Assembly (NCBI RefSeq): GCF_009671205.1
Contig: NZ_CP045309.1
Location: forward strand, 558,001-622,000
Origin: Micromonospora terminaliae
Lineage (GTDB): Bacteria > Actinomycetota > Actinomycetes > Mycobacteriales > Micromonosporaceae
DNA: 64,000 bases
Direction of reading: 5' to 3'
In this document: positions 35,796 to 45,303 of the stretch, one piece after another
How the letters are laid out: the number at the start of each line of letters is the position of its first letter
Numbering within the stretch: the first letter of the stretch is position 1
Made by a program: the position numbers and the translations under genes
The notes under the pieces: model-generated
Told to the model about the DNA's origin: nothing
The model's input: the letters and a program-made list of their open reading frames with translations, nothing else
The model's database searches: none

Positions 35796-38141
35796 GTGGG
35801 GGCGGAACCGCGGGAGTGCGTACCGGAGCGGCCGGTGCGGCGACGCCCGCTGGAGCGGCGGGAGTGGGCGCCGCTGATCCTGCTCACCCTGGCCGTGCTG
35901 GCCGGCGCCGGGCTGTGGATCGCCGGGCGGCGTGGCACCGCCGACCTGGTCTGGGCGGCGGTGACCGTGGTGGCGCTCGGGCCGGCGGTCTGGACGACCC
36001 TGCGGCAGCTCTGGCGGCGGCAGTTCGGGGTGGACGTGATCGCGGTGCTGGCCCTGGCCGGCGCGCTGCTGGTCGGCGAGTACCTGGCCGGCGCGGTGAT
36101 CGCCGTGATGGTCGCCACGGGCCGGGCCCTGGAGGAGTACGCCCAGCGCCGGGCCAGCCGCGACCTGCGCGCGCTGCTGGAACGGGCGCCCCGGCAGGCC
36201 CGGCGGCGCGCCCCGGGCGGCCGGATCGAGGTGGTGCCGCTGGACCGCGTGGCGGCCGGCGACCGGCTCGTGGTCGGCCCCGGCGACGTCGTGCCGGTGG
36301 ACGGGACCGTCGAGGAGCCCGCCACGCTGGACGAGTCGGTGGTCACCGGCGAGTCGCAGCTGGTCACCCGCGCCGCCGGCGAGCAGGTGGCCAGCGGCGT
36401 GGTCAACGCCGGCGCCGGCTTCGGGCTGCGGGCCGGGAAGAGCGCCGCGGAGAGCACGTACGCGGGGATCGTCCGGCTGGCCGAGGAGGCCACCGCGCGC
36501 AAGGCCCCGATGGTCCGGCTCGCCGACCGGTACGCGGCGGCGTTCGTGCCGTTCACCCTCGTGCTGGCCGGGCTGGCCTGGCTGCTCTCCGGCGAGTTCC
36601 TGCGGGCCGTGGCGGTGCTCGTGGTGGCCACCCCGTGCCCGCTGCTGCTGGCCACCCCGATCGCCATCGTGTCCGGGCTGTCCCGGGTGGCCCGCCGGGG
36701 CGTGCTGGTCCGCGACGGCGGGTCCCTGGAGCTGCTCGGCCGGGCACGTACCCTCCTGCTGGACAAGACCGGCACGCTCACGGCGGGCCGCCCGCGCGCC
36801 GCCGAGACGGTGGTCGCCCCCGGCGGCGACCGGGACGAGCTGCTGCGGCTGGCCGCTTCCGTCGAACAGCTCTCCCCGCACGTGCTGGCGGCCGCCCTGG
36901 TCCGGCAGGCCCGCGAGCAGGGGCTGCCGCTGACCGAGCCGACCGGGGTCACCGAGGAGCCGGGACGCGGGGTGACCGGCCGGGTCGACGGCCGCTTGGT
37001 CCGGGTGGGCCAGCTCGCCGGCGAACCGCCCGAGTGGGCGCACCGGGTCCGCGAGCGGGCCGAGCTGGCCGGACGCTCCACCGTCTGGGTCAGCGACGAG
37101 CACGGCCCGCTCGGCGCGATCCTCCTCGAGGACCCGGTCCGGCCCGACGCCCGGCGTACCGTCCGGCGGCTGCGGGAGGCCGGGCTGGACCGGCTCGTCA
37201 TGGTGACCGGCGACCGGCCGCGCACCGCCCAGCAGGTCGCGCGGACCGTCGAGGTGGACGACGTGATCGCGCAGTGCTCGCCCGCGGAGAAGGTCGCCCG
37301 GGTGAAGGCGGAGTCCGGCCGGGCGGTGACCGTCATGGTCGGCGACGGGGTGAACGACGCCCCGGCGCTGGCCGCGGCGCACGTCGGGGTGGCCATGGGC
37401 GCCACCGGGGCGACCGCCTCCGCCGACGTGGCCGACGCGGTGCTCACCGTGGACCGGCTGGACCGGCTCGCCGACGCCGTCGAGATCGCCCGGTACGCCC
37501 GCCGCATCGCGGTGCAGAGCGCCTCCGTCGGGATGGGACTGGCCGTGGTGGCCATGGTGGTGGCCGCCGCCGGTGGGCTGCCCCCGGTCGCCGGCGCCTT
37601 CCTCCAGGAGGGCATCGACGTGCTGGTGATCGTCAACGCGCTGCGCGCCCTCCGCGGCGGCCTGCGCCGCCGGGACGTCCCCCCGCACACGCGTGAACTC
37701 CTCGACCGGTACGCGGGCGAGCACGGCGGTGTCCGCGACGTCCTGGCCCGGCTACGGGACACCGCCGACCTGGTGGCCACCCGCCCCGACGCGCCGGAGT
37801 GCGTGCCGGCGCTGCGGGCGGTGCACCGCCGGCTGGTCGACGACGTGCTGCCGCACGAGGCGGCCGAGGAACGGCAGCTCTACCCGGCCCTGGCCGCCCC
37901 GCTGGGCGGCGAGGAGGCCACCTCCACGATGAGCCGTGCGCACGTGGAGATCAGCCGGCTGGTGGACCGGATCGGCGGTCACCTGGCGGCCCAGCCCGAC
38001 GGCCGGCTGCGCCCCGACGAGGTGCCGGACCTGCTGGCCGCGCTCTACGGCCTGGACGCCGTCCTCCGGCTGCACCTGGCGCAGGAGGAGGAGGACTACT
38101 TCTCGCTCAGCCCCGCCGACGACCACCCCGACACCCGCTGA
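35796..38141 (+). CDS. P1B-5 metal-transport ATPase with C-terminal hemerythrin domain
   Basis: 781 residues from the GTG at 35796. P-type ATPase landmarks are the actuator TGES (184-187), the metal-site helix motif TPCP (279-282), the phosphorylated D323 in DKTGT, MVTGDRPRTA and GDGVNDAPAL. There is no N-terminal CxxC metal domain. After the last helices, residues about 665-775 form a hemerythrin-like HHE domain (VPALRAVHRRLVDDVLPHEAAEERQLYPAL, MSRAHVEISRLVDRI, LRLHLAQEEEDYFSL). TPCP together with a hemerythrin tail defines the P1B-5 subgroup (Acidothermus Hr-ATPase, Sinorhizobium Nia), linked to Ni/Fe export. The di-iron tail may sense oxygen or iron, which fits a place beside DosR. Confidence 0.92.
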   Translation: MGAEPRECVPERPVRRRPLERREWAPLILLTLAVLAGAGLWIAGRRGTADLVWAAVTVVALGPAVWTTLRQLWRRQFGVDVIAVLALAGALLVGEYLAGAVIAVMVATGRALEEYAQRRASRDLRALLERAPRQARRRAPGGRIEVVPLDRVAAGDRLVVGPGDVVPVDGTVEEPATLDESVVTGESQLVTRAAGEQVASGVVNAGAGFGLRAGKSAAESTYAGIVRLAEEATARKAPMVRLADRYAAAFVPFTLVLAGLAWLLSGEFLRAVAVLVVATPCPLLLATPIAIVSGLSRVARRGVLVRDGGSLELLGRARTLLLDKTGTLTAGRPRAAETVVAPGGDRDELLRLAASVEQLSPHVLAAALVRQAREQGLPLTEPTGVTEEPGRGVTGRVDGRLVRVGQLAGEPPEWAHRVRERAELAGRSTVWVSDEHGPLGAILLEDPVRPDARRTVRRLREAGLDRLVMVTGDRPRTAQQVARTVEVDDVIAQCSPAEKVARVKAESGRAVTVMVGDGVNDAPALAAAHVGVAMGATGATASADVADAVLTVDRLDRLADAVEIARYARRIAVQSASVGMGLAVVAMVVAAAGGLPPVAGAFLQEGIDVLVIVNALRALRGGLRRRDVPPHTRELLDRYAGEHGGVRDVLARLRDTADLVATRPDAPECVPALRAVHRRLVDDVLPHEAAEERQLYPALAAPLGGEEATSTMSRAHVEISRLVDRIGGHLAAQPDGRLRPDEVPDLLAALYGLDAVLRLHLAQEEEDYFSLSPADDHPDTR

Positions 38142-38159
38142 CCCGTCGCCACCTGGGGG

Positions 38160-39026
38160 TCAGCGTTCGCGGACCACGGCGACCGGGCACTGGGCGTGCT
38201 GGATGAGCTGCTGGCTGACCGAGCCGAGCAGCATCCCGCGCAGTCCGCCCCGGCCCCGGCTGCCCACGACCACGAGCTGGGCCGACCGGCTCTCCTCGAC
38301 CAGCAGCGCGGAGGGGCTGCCCGGGTTCGCCACCACCTCGACCGGCACGTCCGGGAAGGTCTCCCGCCAGGGGGCCAGGTCCGCCTCGGCCGCGGCCCGC
38401 TCGGTGGCGCCGGCCTCCTCCGGGTCGAAGCCCGGCGGCACCCGCCCCTCGCGAGGCGGCTCCCAGACCCGCAGCGCCCGTACCGGCACGTCCCGCTGCG
38501 CCGCCCGCTCGATGGCGAAGCCCAGCGCCTCCACCGAGGACGGGGAGCCGTCCGCGCCGACGACCACCGGCCCGGACGTGGCGGGCCGGCCGTCCCGGAC
38601 CACGATCACCGGGCAGTGCGCGTGGGCCGTGACGCTGACGGCGGTGGAGCCGGTGAGCAGCCCGGCGAAGCCGCCGTGGCCGCGGCTGCCCAGCACCAGC
38701 ATGCCCGCGTCGGCGGAGCGCTCCTGGAGGACCAGCGCGGGCGGGCCGTCGAAGACCTCGCCGTGCACGGTCAGCCCCGGCCGGTCCGCGGCGGCGTCCG
38801 CGGCCGTGCGGCGGACCAGCTCCTCGACCTGCCGCCGGGCGGTCTCGTCGGGCCAGACGCCGGGGGCCACGCCGGGACCGATCCAGCCGGCCACCGTCAG
38901 CCACTCGAAGACGTACGCCAGGCGGACCGGCCGGCCCGAGCGGCCCGCCTCGTCCAGCGCCCAGTTCAGGGCCACCGTCGCGTCGGCGGAGCCGTCGTAG
39001 CCGACCAGGATCTCCTCGCCGTTCAT
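38160..39026 (-). CDS. Tandem-domain universal stress protein
   Basis: 288 residues with two complete UspA domains. Each has the ATP-binding pattern G-2x-G-9x-G-S/T ([21 protein letters not shown] at about 110-130 and [21 protein letters not shown] near the end). ATP-binding tandem USPs such as mycobacterial Rv1996 and Rv2623 are DosR targets that slow growth in dormancy. The start overlaps the phosphoketolase stop by 4 bases (ATGA), so translation is coupled. It is convergent with the ATPase gene, with 18 bases between. Confidence 0.9.
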   Translation of the reverse strand: MNGEEILVGYDGSADATVALNWALDEAGRSGRPVRLAYVFEWLTVAGWIGPGVAPGVWPDETARRQVEELVRRTAADAAADRPGLTVHGEVFDGPPALVLQERSADAGMLVLGSRGHGGFAGLLTGSTAVSVTAHAHCPVIVVRDGRPATSGPVVVGADGSPSSVEALGFAIERAAQRDVPVRALRVWEPPREGRVPPGFDPEEAGATERAAAEADLAPWRETFPDVPVEVVANPGSPSALLVEESRSAQLVVVGSRGRGGLRGMLLGSVSQQLIQHAQCPVAVVRER

Positions 39027-41425
39027 GCCCCGCTCCGCACGCTCGGGTCGGTCTCGCGGATCCAGCGCCACTCGGCGACCCGGGGGTCGTCCTCGCCGTG
39101 CTGCCGGGTGTAGTCGCGGCAGGCCTGCCGGAGGTCCACCATCTCCTGGCGCAGGTGGGCGGCGCGTGAGCGCAGCCCGGGCAGCCGGTCGATGACGTCG
39201 ATGACCAGGTGGAAGCGGTCGAGGTCGTTGAGCATCACCATGTCGAACGGCGTGGTGGTGGTGCCCTCCTCCTTGTAGCCGCGCACGTGGAGGTTGTCGT
39301 GGTTGGTCCGGCGGTAGGTGAGCCGGTGGATCAGCCACGGGTAGCCGTGGTAGGCGAAGATGACCGGCTTGTCGCGGGTGAAGATGGTGTCGAACTCGCT
39401 GTCCGGCAGGCCGTGCGGGTGCTCCGACGGCGGTTGCAGGCGCATGAGGTCGACCACGTTGACCAGCCGTACCTTCAGGTCGGGCAGGTGCTGGCGGAGC
39501 AGGCCGGCCGCCGCGAGTGTCTCCAGGGTCGGCACGTCGCCGGCGCAGGCGAGCACGACGTCCGGCTCGCTGCCGTCGTCGGTGCTGGCCCAGTCCCAGA
39601 TGCCCAGGCCGCGGCGGGTGTGCTGGATGGCCTCCTCCATGGTCAGCCAGTTGGGCGCCGGCTGCTTCCCGGCCACCACCACGTTGATGTAGTGCCGGCT
39701 GCGCAGGCAGTGGTCCATGGTGGAGAGCAGGGTGTTGCCGTCCGGCGGCAGGTAGACCCGCACGACCTCGGCCTTCTTGTTCACCACGTGGTCGATGAAG
39801 CCCGGGTCCTGATGCGAGAAGCCGTTGTGGTCCTGCCGCCAGACGTGGCTGGAGAGCAGGTAGTTCAGCGACGCCACCGGCGCCCGCCACGGGATCTGCC
39901 GGGTCACCTTGAGCCACTTGGCGTGCTGGTTGACCATCGAGTCGACGATGTGGATGAACGCCTCGTAGCTGGTGAAGAGGCCGTGCCGGCCGGTCAGCAG
40001 GTAGCCCTCCAGCCAGCCCTGACACAGGTGCTCGGAGAGCACCTCCATGACCCGGCCGTCGGGGGAGAGGTGGTCGTCGCCCGGCAACCGGCTGCCGACG
40101 AACGCCCGGTCGGTGACCTCGAAGACGGCGCCGAGCCGGTTCGAGGCGACCTCGTCCGGGCCGAACAGGCGGAAGGTCTCCGGGTTACGGGTGATCACGT
40201 CCCGGACCCACGGGCCCAGCGCGCCGGTGGCGCCGGCCATCGGGGTGCCCGGCTCCTTGACGTCGACCGCGTAGTCGCGGAAGTCCGGCAGCTCCAGGTC
40301 GCGCAGCAGCCGCCCGCCGTTGGCCACCGGGTTGGCGCTCATCCGCCGGTCGCCCGTGGGGGGCAGGTCGGCCAGGTCGGGGACCGGCGCGCCGGTGGCG
40401 TCGAACAGCTCCTCCGGCCGGTAGCTGCGCAGCCAGCGCTCCAGCTCGGCCAGGTGCGCGGGGTTGTCGCGGACCTCGTCGATGGGCACCTGGTGGGCGC
40501 GGAACGTGCCCTCGACCTGCTTGCCGTCGACGTCCGCCGGCCCGGTCCAGCCCTTCGGCGTACGGAGGACGATCATCGGCCAGCGGGGGCGCTCGACCTC
40601 GCCACCGGTGCGGGCCCGGCGCTGGATCTCGGCGATCTCGTCGACCACCCGGTCCAGGGTGGCGGCGAGGAGCTGGTGCACCCGGGCCGGGTCGTCGCCC
40701 TCGACGACGTACGGCTGGTAGCCGAAGCCGCGCATCTGGTCGAGCAGGTCCTCGGCGGGGATCCGGTCGAGCACCGTCGGATTGGCGATCTTGTAACCGT
40801 TGAGGTGCAGGATCGGCAGCACCGCACCGTCCCGGGCCGGGTTGAGGAAGACGTTGGACAGCCAGCTCCCGGCCAGCGGCCCGGTCTCCGCCTCACCGTC
40901 ACCGATCACACAGGCGACCAGGAGGTCCGGGTTGTCGAACGCGGCGCCGTACGCGTGGCTCAGCGCGTACCCCAGCTCGCCGCCCTCGTGGATCGAGCCC
41001 GGCACCTCCGGCGCCACGTGGCTGGGGATGCCGCCGGGGAAGGAGAACTGGCGGAACAGCCGCTGCATGCCGGTCTCGTCGCGGGCGATGTGGTGGTAGA
41101 GCTCGCTGTACGTGCCCTCCAGCCACGTGTTGGCCACCAGGGCGGGGCCGCCGTGGCCCGGGCCGGTGACGAAGATGGCGGACAGGTCCCGGTCGACGAT
41201 GACCCGGTTGAGGTGCGTGTAGAGGAGGTTGAGGCCGGGGCTGGTGCCCCAGTGCCCGAGCAGCCGGGGCTTGATGTGCTCGGGCTTCAGCGGCTCACGC
41301 AGCAGCGGGTTGTCGAGCAGGTAGATCTGCCCGACGGTGAGGTAGTTCGCCGCCCGCCAGTAGGCGTCGAGCCGGCGCAGCTCGTCCTCGGTCAGTGGGC
41401 TGTGCAGGTCCAGCGCGGTGTCCAT
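39023..41425 (-). CDS. xfp: Xylulose-5-phosphate/fructose-6-phosphate phosphoketolase
   Basis: 800 residues, the full length of the family. This thiamine-diphosphate enzyme splits xylulose-5-P or fructose-6-P to acetyl phosphate plus a sugar phosphate. Signatures are [29 protein letters not shown], the ThDP-binding [20 protein letters not shown], and [12 protein letters not shown] with the following SYEAF. Acetyl phosphate gives ATP without oxygen, which suits an anaerobic survival programme. A DosR-type box, CGGGACCTACGGCCCT on the minus strand, lies 100 bases upstream. It shares its transcript with the USP gene downstream. No acetate kinase gene is in the window. Confidence 0.95.
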   Translation of the reverse strand: MDTALDLHSPLTEDELRRLDAYWRAANYLTVGQIYLLDNPLLREPLKPEHIKPRLLGHWGTSPGLNLLYTHLNRVIVDRDLSAIFVTGPGHGGPALVANTWLEGTYSELYHHIARDETGMQRLFRQFSFPGGIPSHVAPEVPGSIHEGGELGYALSHAYGAAFDNPDLLVACVIGDGEAETGPLAGSWLSNVFLNPARDGAVLPILHLNGYKIANPTVLDRIPAEDLLDQMRGFGYQPYVVEGDDPARVHQLLAATLDRVVDEIAEIQRRARTGGEVERPRWPMIVLRTPKGWTGPADVDGKQVEGTFRAHQVPIDEVRDNPAHLAELERWLRSYRPEELFDATGAPVPDLADLPPTGDRRMSANPVANGGRLLRDLELPDFRDYAVDVKEPGTPMAGATGALGPWVRDVITRNPETFRLFGPDEVASNRLGAVFEVTDRAFVGSRLPGDDHLSPDGRVMEVLSEHLCQGWLEGYLLTGRHGLFTSYEAFIHIVDSMVNQHAKWLKVTRQIPWRAPVASLNYLLSSHVWRQDHNGFSHQDPGFIDHVVNKKAEVVRVYLPPDGNTLLSTMDHCLRSRHYINVVVAGKQPAPNWLTMEEAIQHTRRGLGIWDWASTDDGSEPDVVLACAGDVPTLETLAAAGLLRQHLPDLKVRLVNVVDLMRLQPPSEHPHGLPDSEFDTIFTRDKPVIFAYHGYPWLIHRLTYRRTNHDNLHVRGYKEEGTTTTPFDMVMLNDLDRFHLVIDVIDRLPGLRSRAAHLRQEMVDLRQACRDYTRQHGEDDPRVAEWRWIRETDPSVRSGA

Positions 41426-41524
41426 GCTGCGTTAGCCTCTCGCGGCTCGGGGTCTTCTGCCACCCGGGAGCGGATCGGCCGCCCCCGGCACGGTAAGCCT
41501 CGTCCCTCGGCCGGCGGGTCGATC

Positions 41525-41540
41525 AGGGCCGTAGGTCCCG
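41525..41540 (-). promoter_or_regulatory. DosR-type box upstream of phosphoketolase
   Basis: On the minus strand it reads CGGGACCTACGGCCCT, equal to the dosR box except at the central base and the last base. It lies in the 128-base spacer after the second USP gene. Confidence 0.7.
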
Positions 41541-41553
41541 GGCTGGGCGGGCG

Positions 41554-42390
41554 TCATGACCCGTCCTCGTCGTCGGGGTCGAGTCCACGGACGACGATCA
41601 CCGGGGCCGGCGAGTGGTAGAGCAGCGTCTGGCTGACCGCGCCCAGCATGCCCCGCAGCGGCTCGTCACCGCGCGCCCCGACCAGCGTCACCTGTGCCGA
41701 GCGGGACTGTTCCAGCAGGACGGCGCCGGGGTCGCCGCGGATCGTGTGGCACTCGACGGCCACCGCGGGATGCCGGGCGCCGTACCGGGAGACGGCCTCG
41801 TCGAGCAGTCCGTCGTCGCCGCCGTCGGAGTGGTGGCTGGGCTCCGTCACCCGGACGGCGAGCAGCCGGGTGCCGCGGCTCTCGGCGCAGTCGAAGGCGT
41901 ACGCCAGGGTGGCGCGCGAACTCTCCGACCCGTCGAAGCCGACCAGCAGTGGTCCCTGCGGCGGCGGCTCGATCCGGGCGACCAGCACCGGGCAGCCGGC
42001 CCGGGCGGCGAGCTGCACGGCCGGAACGTCGGCCGGTACGCAGGACGCGCAGCCGGCCATGCCGCCGTCACCCACCGCCAGCAGGAACGCCGAGTCGGAG
42101 GCCCGGATCAGCCCCTCGATCGGGTCGCCCTCGACGATCTCGTCGGTGACCGGCAGTCCCGGCGCGGCCTCGGCGGCCACCCGCCCGGCCTTCTCCAGCA
42201 GCTCCTCGGCGGTCGCGCGCGGGCCGCTCACCGAGAACGACTCCAGCGCCGCCGCCCAGTTGAAGGCGTGCAGCAGGTGCAGCGGCCGGTCGTGCGCGGC
42301 GGCCTCCCCGGCGGCCGTCCGGACCACCTCGAGGTCCTCCGCCGAGCCGCCCACGCCGACCACCACCGCGCCGTGGGTGGGTGCGGGCAT
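41554..42390 (-). CDS. Tandem-domain universal stress protein (degenerate N-terminal half)
   Basis: 278 residues. The C-terminal UspA domain keeps VGARGDEPLRGMLGAVSQTLLYHSPAPVIVV, close to the ATP-binding loop. The N-terminal domain (about 1-140) has LLAVGDGGMAGCASCVPADVPAVQLAARAGCPVLV, with the glycine motif replaced by a Cys-containing stretch (CASC), so it probably does not bind ATP in the usual way. It lies upstream of phosphoketolase on the same strand, but the DosR-type box between them suggests separate promoters. No clear box was found before this gene. Confidence 0.85.
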   Translation of the reverse strand: MPAPTHGAVVVGVGGSAEDLEVVRTAAGEAAAHDRPLHLLHAFNWAAALESFSVSGPRATAEELLEKAGRVAAEAAPGLPVTDEIVEGDPIEGLIRASDSAFLLAVGDGGMAGCASCVPADVPAVQLAARAGCPVLVARIEPPPQGPLLVGFDGSESSRATLAYAFDCAESRGTRLLAVRVTEPSHHSDGGDDGLLDEAVSRYGARHPAVAVECHTIRGDPGAVLLEQSRSAQVTLVGARGDEPLRGMLGAVSQTLLYHSPAPVIVVRGLDPDDEDGS

Positions 42391-42485
42391 CCCGGCTCAC
42401 CTCCCGACCGCGCTGTCCTCACCCACGGTAGTCGTGCGGGTGCCCGCCGGGACCCGGTCGGCGGAACTGGCGCCGACGGGAGGGA

Positions 42486-43286
42486 TCAGCGGGGGTTGGG
42501 CAGGGCCGGGTGGACGCGGACGACCACGGCGGTGGCGTTGTCCTCGCCGCCCTCGGCCAGGCTCGCGGCGAGCAGGGCCTGCGCGGTCCGGGCCGGGTCG
42601 CGGCGCGCCGCCAGCAGGTCGCGCAGCCGGTGGTAGCCGAGCTGGTCGCTCACCCCGTCGGTGCAGAGCAGCCAGGTGTCCCCGCTGCGCAGCGGCACGG
42701 CCAGCAGGTCCGGCTCGGGCTTGTCCGGGTGGCCGACGTAGCGCAGCAGCTGGTAGCGGGCCCGGGCGGCCTCCGGCGAGTCGGGCGGCCACCAGCCGTG
42801 CAGCAGGCCGAGCCAGGCCATCGTGTGGTCGACGGTCACCAGTTCGAGCAGCCCCTCGCGCAGCCGGTACGCCCGGGAGTCGCCGAGCTGGACGAGCCAG
42901 CCCTGCCCGCCGTCGGGCTCGGCGACCAGGGCGGTGAGGGTGCAGCCGGTCAGCCCGGCCAGTCCCGCACCGGCCCGGCGTACCCGCAGCTGGGTCTCGG
43001 CCGTGGCGGCGCGCAGCCGGGCGGCGTCGACGGCCGGCCAGCCGGCGCGGACCTGCGCCACGAAGGTGGTCAGGGCGGCGGTGCCGGCGACCCGGCTGCC
43101 CTCGCCGTCGCCCATGCCGTCGGCGACCGCGGCCAGCGGCAGGTCCGGGTCGACGTGCAGGACGTCGAAGTTCTCCGCGTACCGGTGCCCGACCACGCTG
43201 CCCCCGGCGATCTCCAGGGTGAGCCGGCCGACGGTCAGCCGGCGGGTGGCCTGGACCGGCTGGTCCAGCGGGCGGCGGCGGAACAC
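42486..43286 (-). CDS. PP2C-type Ser/Thr protein phosphatase
   Basis: 266 residues, the size of a free-standing catalytic domain. Metal-binding motifs are VADGMGDGEGS near 55-65, VQLGDSRAYRLREG, LLCTDGVSDQL and GEDNATAVVVRV. The usual N-terminal RxxNED element is altered to VGHRYAENFDVL, where Arg and Asn-Phe-Asp partly keep the pattern. It presumably reverses Ser/Thr kinase action. Partner kinases (PknB type) are not in the window. Its link to the stress block is by position only; I see no DosR-type box before it, and its promoter region is shared with the twin operator of the next gene. Confidence 0.88.
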   Translation of the reverse strand: MFRRRPLDQPVQATRRLTVGRLTLEIAGGSVVGHRYAENFDVLHVDPDLPLAAVADGMGDGEGSRVAGTAALTTFVAQVRAGWPAVDAARLRAATAETQLRVRRAGAGLAGLTGCTLTALVAEPDGGQGWLVQLGDSRAYRLREGLLELVTVDHTMAWLGLLHGWWPPDSPEAARARYQLLRYVGHPDKPEPDLLAVPLRSGDTWLLCTDGVSDQLGYHRLRDLLAARRDPARTAQALLAASLAEGGEDNATAVVVRVHPALPNPR

Positions 43287-43344
43287 CAGCGGACCGTAAC
43301 ACCGCTCGGGGTCGCGGATCGGCAGGTCGCGGCGAGTGTCGGCC

Positions 43345-43389
43345 TGTCAACTGGGGTTGACAAACGCGGCTCCGTCAACCAAAGTTGAC
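43345..43389 (+). promoter_or_regulatory. Leaderless promoter covered by two operators
   Basis: TGTCAACTGGGGTTGACA (43345-43362) and GTCAACCAAAGTTGAC (43374-43389) are perfect inverted repeats centred 28 bases apart. TTGACA (43357-43362) and CAAAGT (43380-43385), 17 apart, make a promoter. Its -10 ends 7 bases before the ATG at 43393, so the message is probably leaderless and repressible. Confidence 0.7.
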
Positions 43390-43392
43390 AGC

Positions 43393-43629
43393 ATGAGTCA
43401 GGCGACGGAACTCGCGGCGGCGGCCGGCAGCACCGACCCGAAGGTCGGGCTGCGGGCCGTGCTCGCCCTGCGCCGGCTGCTCGAACGGCTGGAGGTGGTC
43501 CAGGTGGACAACGCCCGACGGCAGGGCTGGTCCTGGCAGGAGATCGCCGACGCCCTCGAGGTCAGCCGGCAGGCGGTCCACAAGAAGCACGCCGGGCGAC
43601 CGGCGGTCCGCGGAAGCTGGGAGGCGTGA
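43393..43629 (+). CDS. Small helix-turn-helix protein
   Basis: 78 residues. The C-terminal part, NARRQGWSWQEIADALEVSRQAVHKKHAGR, is a helix-turn-helix. The N-terminal part (LRAVLALRRLLERLEVVQV) is an amphipathic helix suited to dimer formation. Proteins of this type sit in front of a Clp N-domain gene in many actinomycetes. There is no ribosome binding site, in line with a leaderless start. The twin GTCAAC-N4-GTTGAC operators lie over its own promoter, so autorepression is the simplest reading. Its stop shares bases with the next start. Confidence 0.85.
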   Translation: MSQATELAAAAGSTDPKVGLRAVLALRRLLERLEVVQVDNARRQGWSWQEIADALEVSRQAVHKKHAGRPAVRGSWEA

Positions 43630-44204
43630 TGTTCGAACGGTTCACCGACCGGGCCCGCGCGGTGGTGCACCACGCGCTCGACGAGGCGCGCACCGAGGGC
43701 CGGCGCCCGGTCGGCACCGAGCACCTGCTGCTCGGCGTGCTCGCCGACGGCGACAATCTGGCCGTCCGGGTGCTGTCGGCCGGCGGCATCCGGGCCGAGG
43801 ACCTGCGCGCCGCCGTGGCCCGGCACACCGCGCACGGTGTCGACGGCCTCGGCGCGGCCGACGCGGCGGCGCTGCGCGAGATCGGCATCGACCTCGCCGC
43901 GATCGTCGCGCGGATCGAGGAGTCCTTCGGCCCGGACGCGCTGCGCGAGGCGGCGCCGGCGCCCCGCAGGTGGTGGGGCCGCCGCCCCGGCGACGGCCGG
44001 TTCTCACCCCGCGCCAAGAAGGTGCTGGAGCTGTCCCTGCGGGAGGCGCTGCGGCTGCGCCACCGCCACATCGGCACCGAGCACATCCTGCTCGGGCTGC
44101 TGCGGGAGGGCAACGGGCTGGCCGCGCTGGTGCTCACCGAGGCCGGTGCGGACCTCGACGACCTGCGCCACCGGGTCGAGGCGGCGCTGCGCACGGCGGC
44201 GTGA
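43629..44204 (+). CDS. Double Clp N-domain protein
   Basis: 191 residues from the ATG at 43629, sharing TGATG with the upstream stop; a GTG at 43626 is in the same frame. Two Clp-N repeats are seen: FERFTDRARAVVHHALDEARTEGRRPVGTEHLLLGVL (1-40) and FSPRAKKVLELSLREALRLRHRHIGTEHILLGLLREGNGLAALVL (about 115-165). They are joined by a linker with RRWWGRRPG. There are no AAA+ domains, so it is a free-standing substrate- or adaptor-type module like ClpC N-domains. It may bind misfolded or phospho-arginine proteins, or compete for ClpC partners. It is co-expressed with the HTH protein. Confidence 0.88.
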   Translation: MFERFTDRARAVVHHALDEARTEGRRPVGTEHLLLGVLADGDNLAVRVLSAGGIRAEDLRAAVARHTAHGVDGLGAADAAALREIGIDLAAIVARIEESFGPDALREAAPAPRRWWGRRPGDGRFSPRAKKVLELSLREALRLRHRHIGTEHILLGLLREGNGLAALVLTEAGADLDDLRHRVEAALRTAA

Positions 44205-44298
44205 GCGGCCCCGGCCGGGGTTGAAACCTGTTTGCGGTTCTCGCAACGTCGGCCGGTGTCGGCTCGCTGAGCCGCCCCGCTTGCTGCACACTTGCGCC

Positions 44299-45303
44299 GT
44301 GGACGGAGACGAGAAGAGCCCGTTGACCGCGGACAACCCCGCACCACGCTCGGCCGTGGTGGTCAACCCGACCAAGGTGACCGATCTCGACGGGTTCCGC
44401 CGCACGGTGGACGGAGCCCTCACGGCCGCCGGCTGGCCCGCGCCGGCCTGGTACGAGACCACGGCGGAGGACCCGGGCCGGGGCCAGACCGAGGCGGCCG
44501 TCGAGGCCGGCGCCGAGGTGGTCTTCGCCTGCGGCGGGGACGGCACCGTGATGGCCTGCGTGACCGCGCTGGCCGGCACCGACGTGGCGCTCGCCGTGCT
44601 GCCCCAGGGCACCGGCAACCTGCTCGCCGCCAACCTCGGCCTCTCCGGCGACCTCGCCGCCGGGCTGGAGGTCGCCGTCGAGCGGGGCGTGCGCCGGCTC
44701 GACGTGGGCGCGGTCGGCGACCAGTGCTTCGCCGTGATGGCCGGGATGGGCTTCGACGCGCAGATGCTCGACTCCACCTCCGAGACGACCAAGAAGCGGT
44801 TCGGCTGGCCGGCCTACGTGGTGGGGGCGGCCAAGCACCTGCGGGACCGGCCCATGCGGGTCTCCATCCGGATCGACGGCGGGCCGCCGCTGCGCCGGCG
44901 GGCCCGCTCGGTCCTGGTCGGCAACGTCGGCCGGCTCCAGGGCGGGGTACGCCTGCTCACCGACGCCGAGCCGGACGACGGCTGGCTCGACGTGGCGGTG
45001 CTGACCCCGCGGACACTCGGCCACTGGCTCGCCCTCGGCTGGGCGGTGCTGCGGCGCCGGGGCAGCGTGCCCCGGATGGAGGTGTTCCGGGCCCGCAAGG
45101 TCGAGATCACCAGCAACCGCGCCCAACCGCGGCAGCTCGACGGCGACCTCATCGAGCCGGGCCGGTCCCTGAAGATCGAGATCCGGCCCGAGTCGCTCTG
45201 GCTCTGCGTGCCGCGGCCGGCGCGCCACCCCGACCTGTCCGTGGACGCCGACGCGGCCGCCGAGCGCGGCGAGCGGCTGGTCGAGGAGGCCCGGCATGAG
45301 TAG
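44299..45303 (+). CDS. Diacylglycerol kinase family lipid kinase
   Basis: 334 residues from the GTG at 44299. It has the DAGK catalytic fold: SAVVVNPTKVTD at the start, FACGGDGTVMACVTALAG (nucleotide-binding GGDGT), LPQGTGNLLAANLGL, and the C-terminal half with VGNVGRLQGGVRLLTDAEPDDGWLDVAVL and QLDGDLIEPG. It may phosphorylate diacylglycerol or another lipid; sphingosine-kinase-like and DgkB-like members cannot be told apart by eye. It overlaps the following YihY gene by 8 bases. With that gene, the tandem PAP2 gene and the EEP gene, it forms a lipid/envelope block. Confidence 0.9.
   Translation: MDGDEKSPLTADNPAPRSAVVVNPTKVTDLDGFRRTVDGALTAAGWPAPAWYETTAEDPGRGQTEAAVEAGAEVVFACGGDGTVMACVTALAGTDVALAVLPQGTGNLLAANLGLSGDLAAGLEVAVERGVRRLDVGAVGDQCFAVMAGMGFDAQMLDSTSETTKKRFGWPAYVVGAAKHLRDRPMRVSIRIDGGPPLRRRARSVLVGNVGRLQGGVRLLTDAEPDDGWLDVAVLTPRTLGHWLALGWAVLRRRGSVPRMEVFRARKVEITSNRAQPRQLDGDLIEPGRSLKIEIRPESLWLCVPRPARHPDLSVDADAAAERGERLVEEARHE

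Noticed and set aside
42391..42485. Fifth DosR-type box before the second universal stress protein
   Set aside because: The best stretch (GGGTCCCGGCGGGC on the minus strand) misses the CGGCCC half and is no better than chance in this composition.
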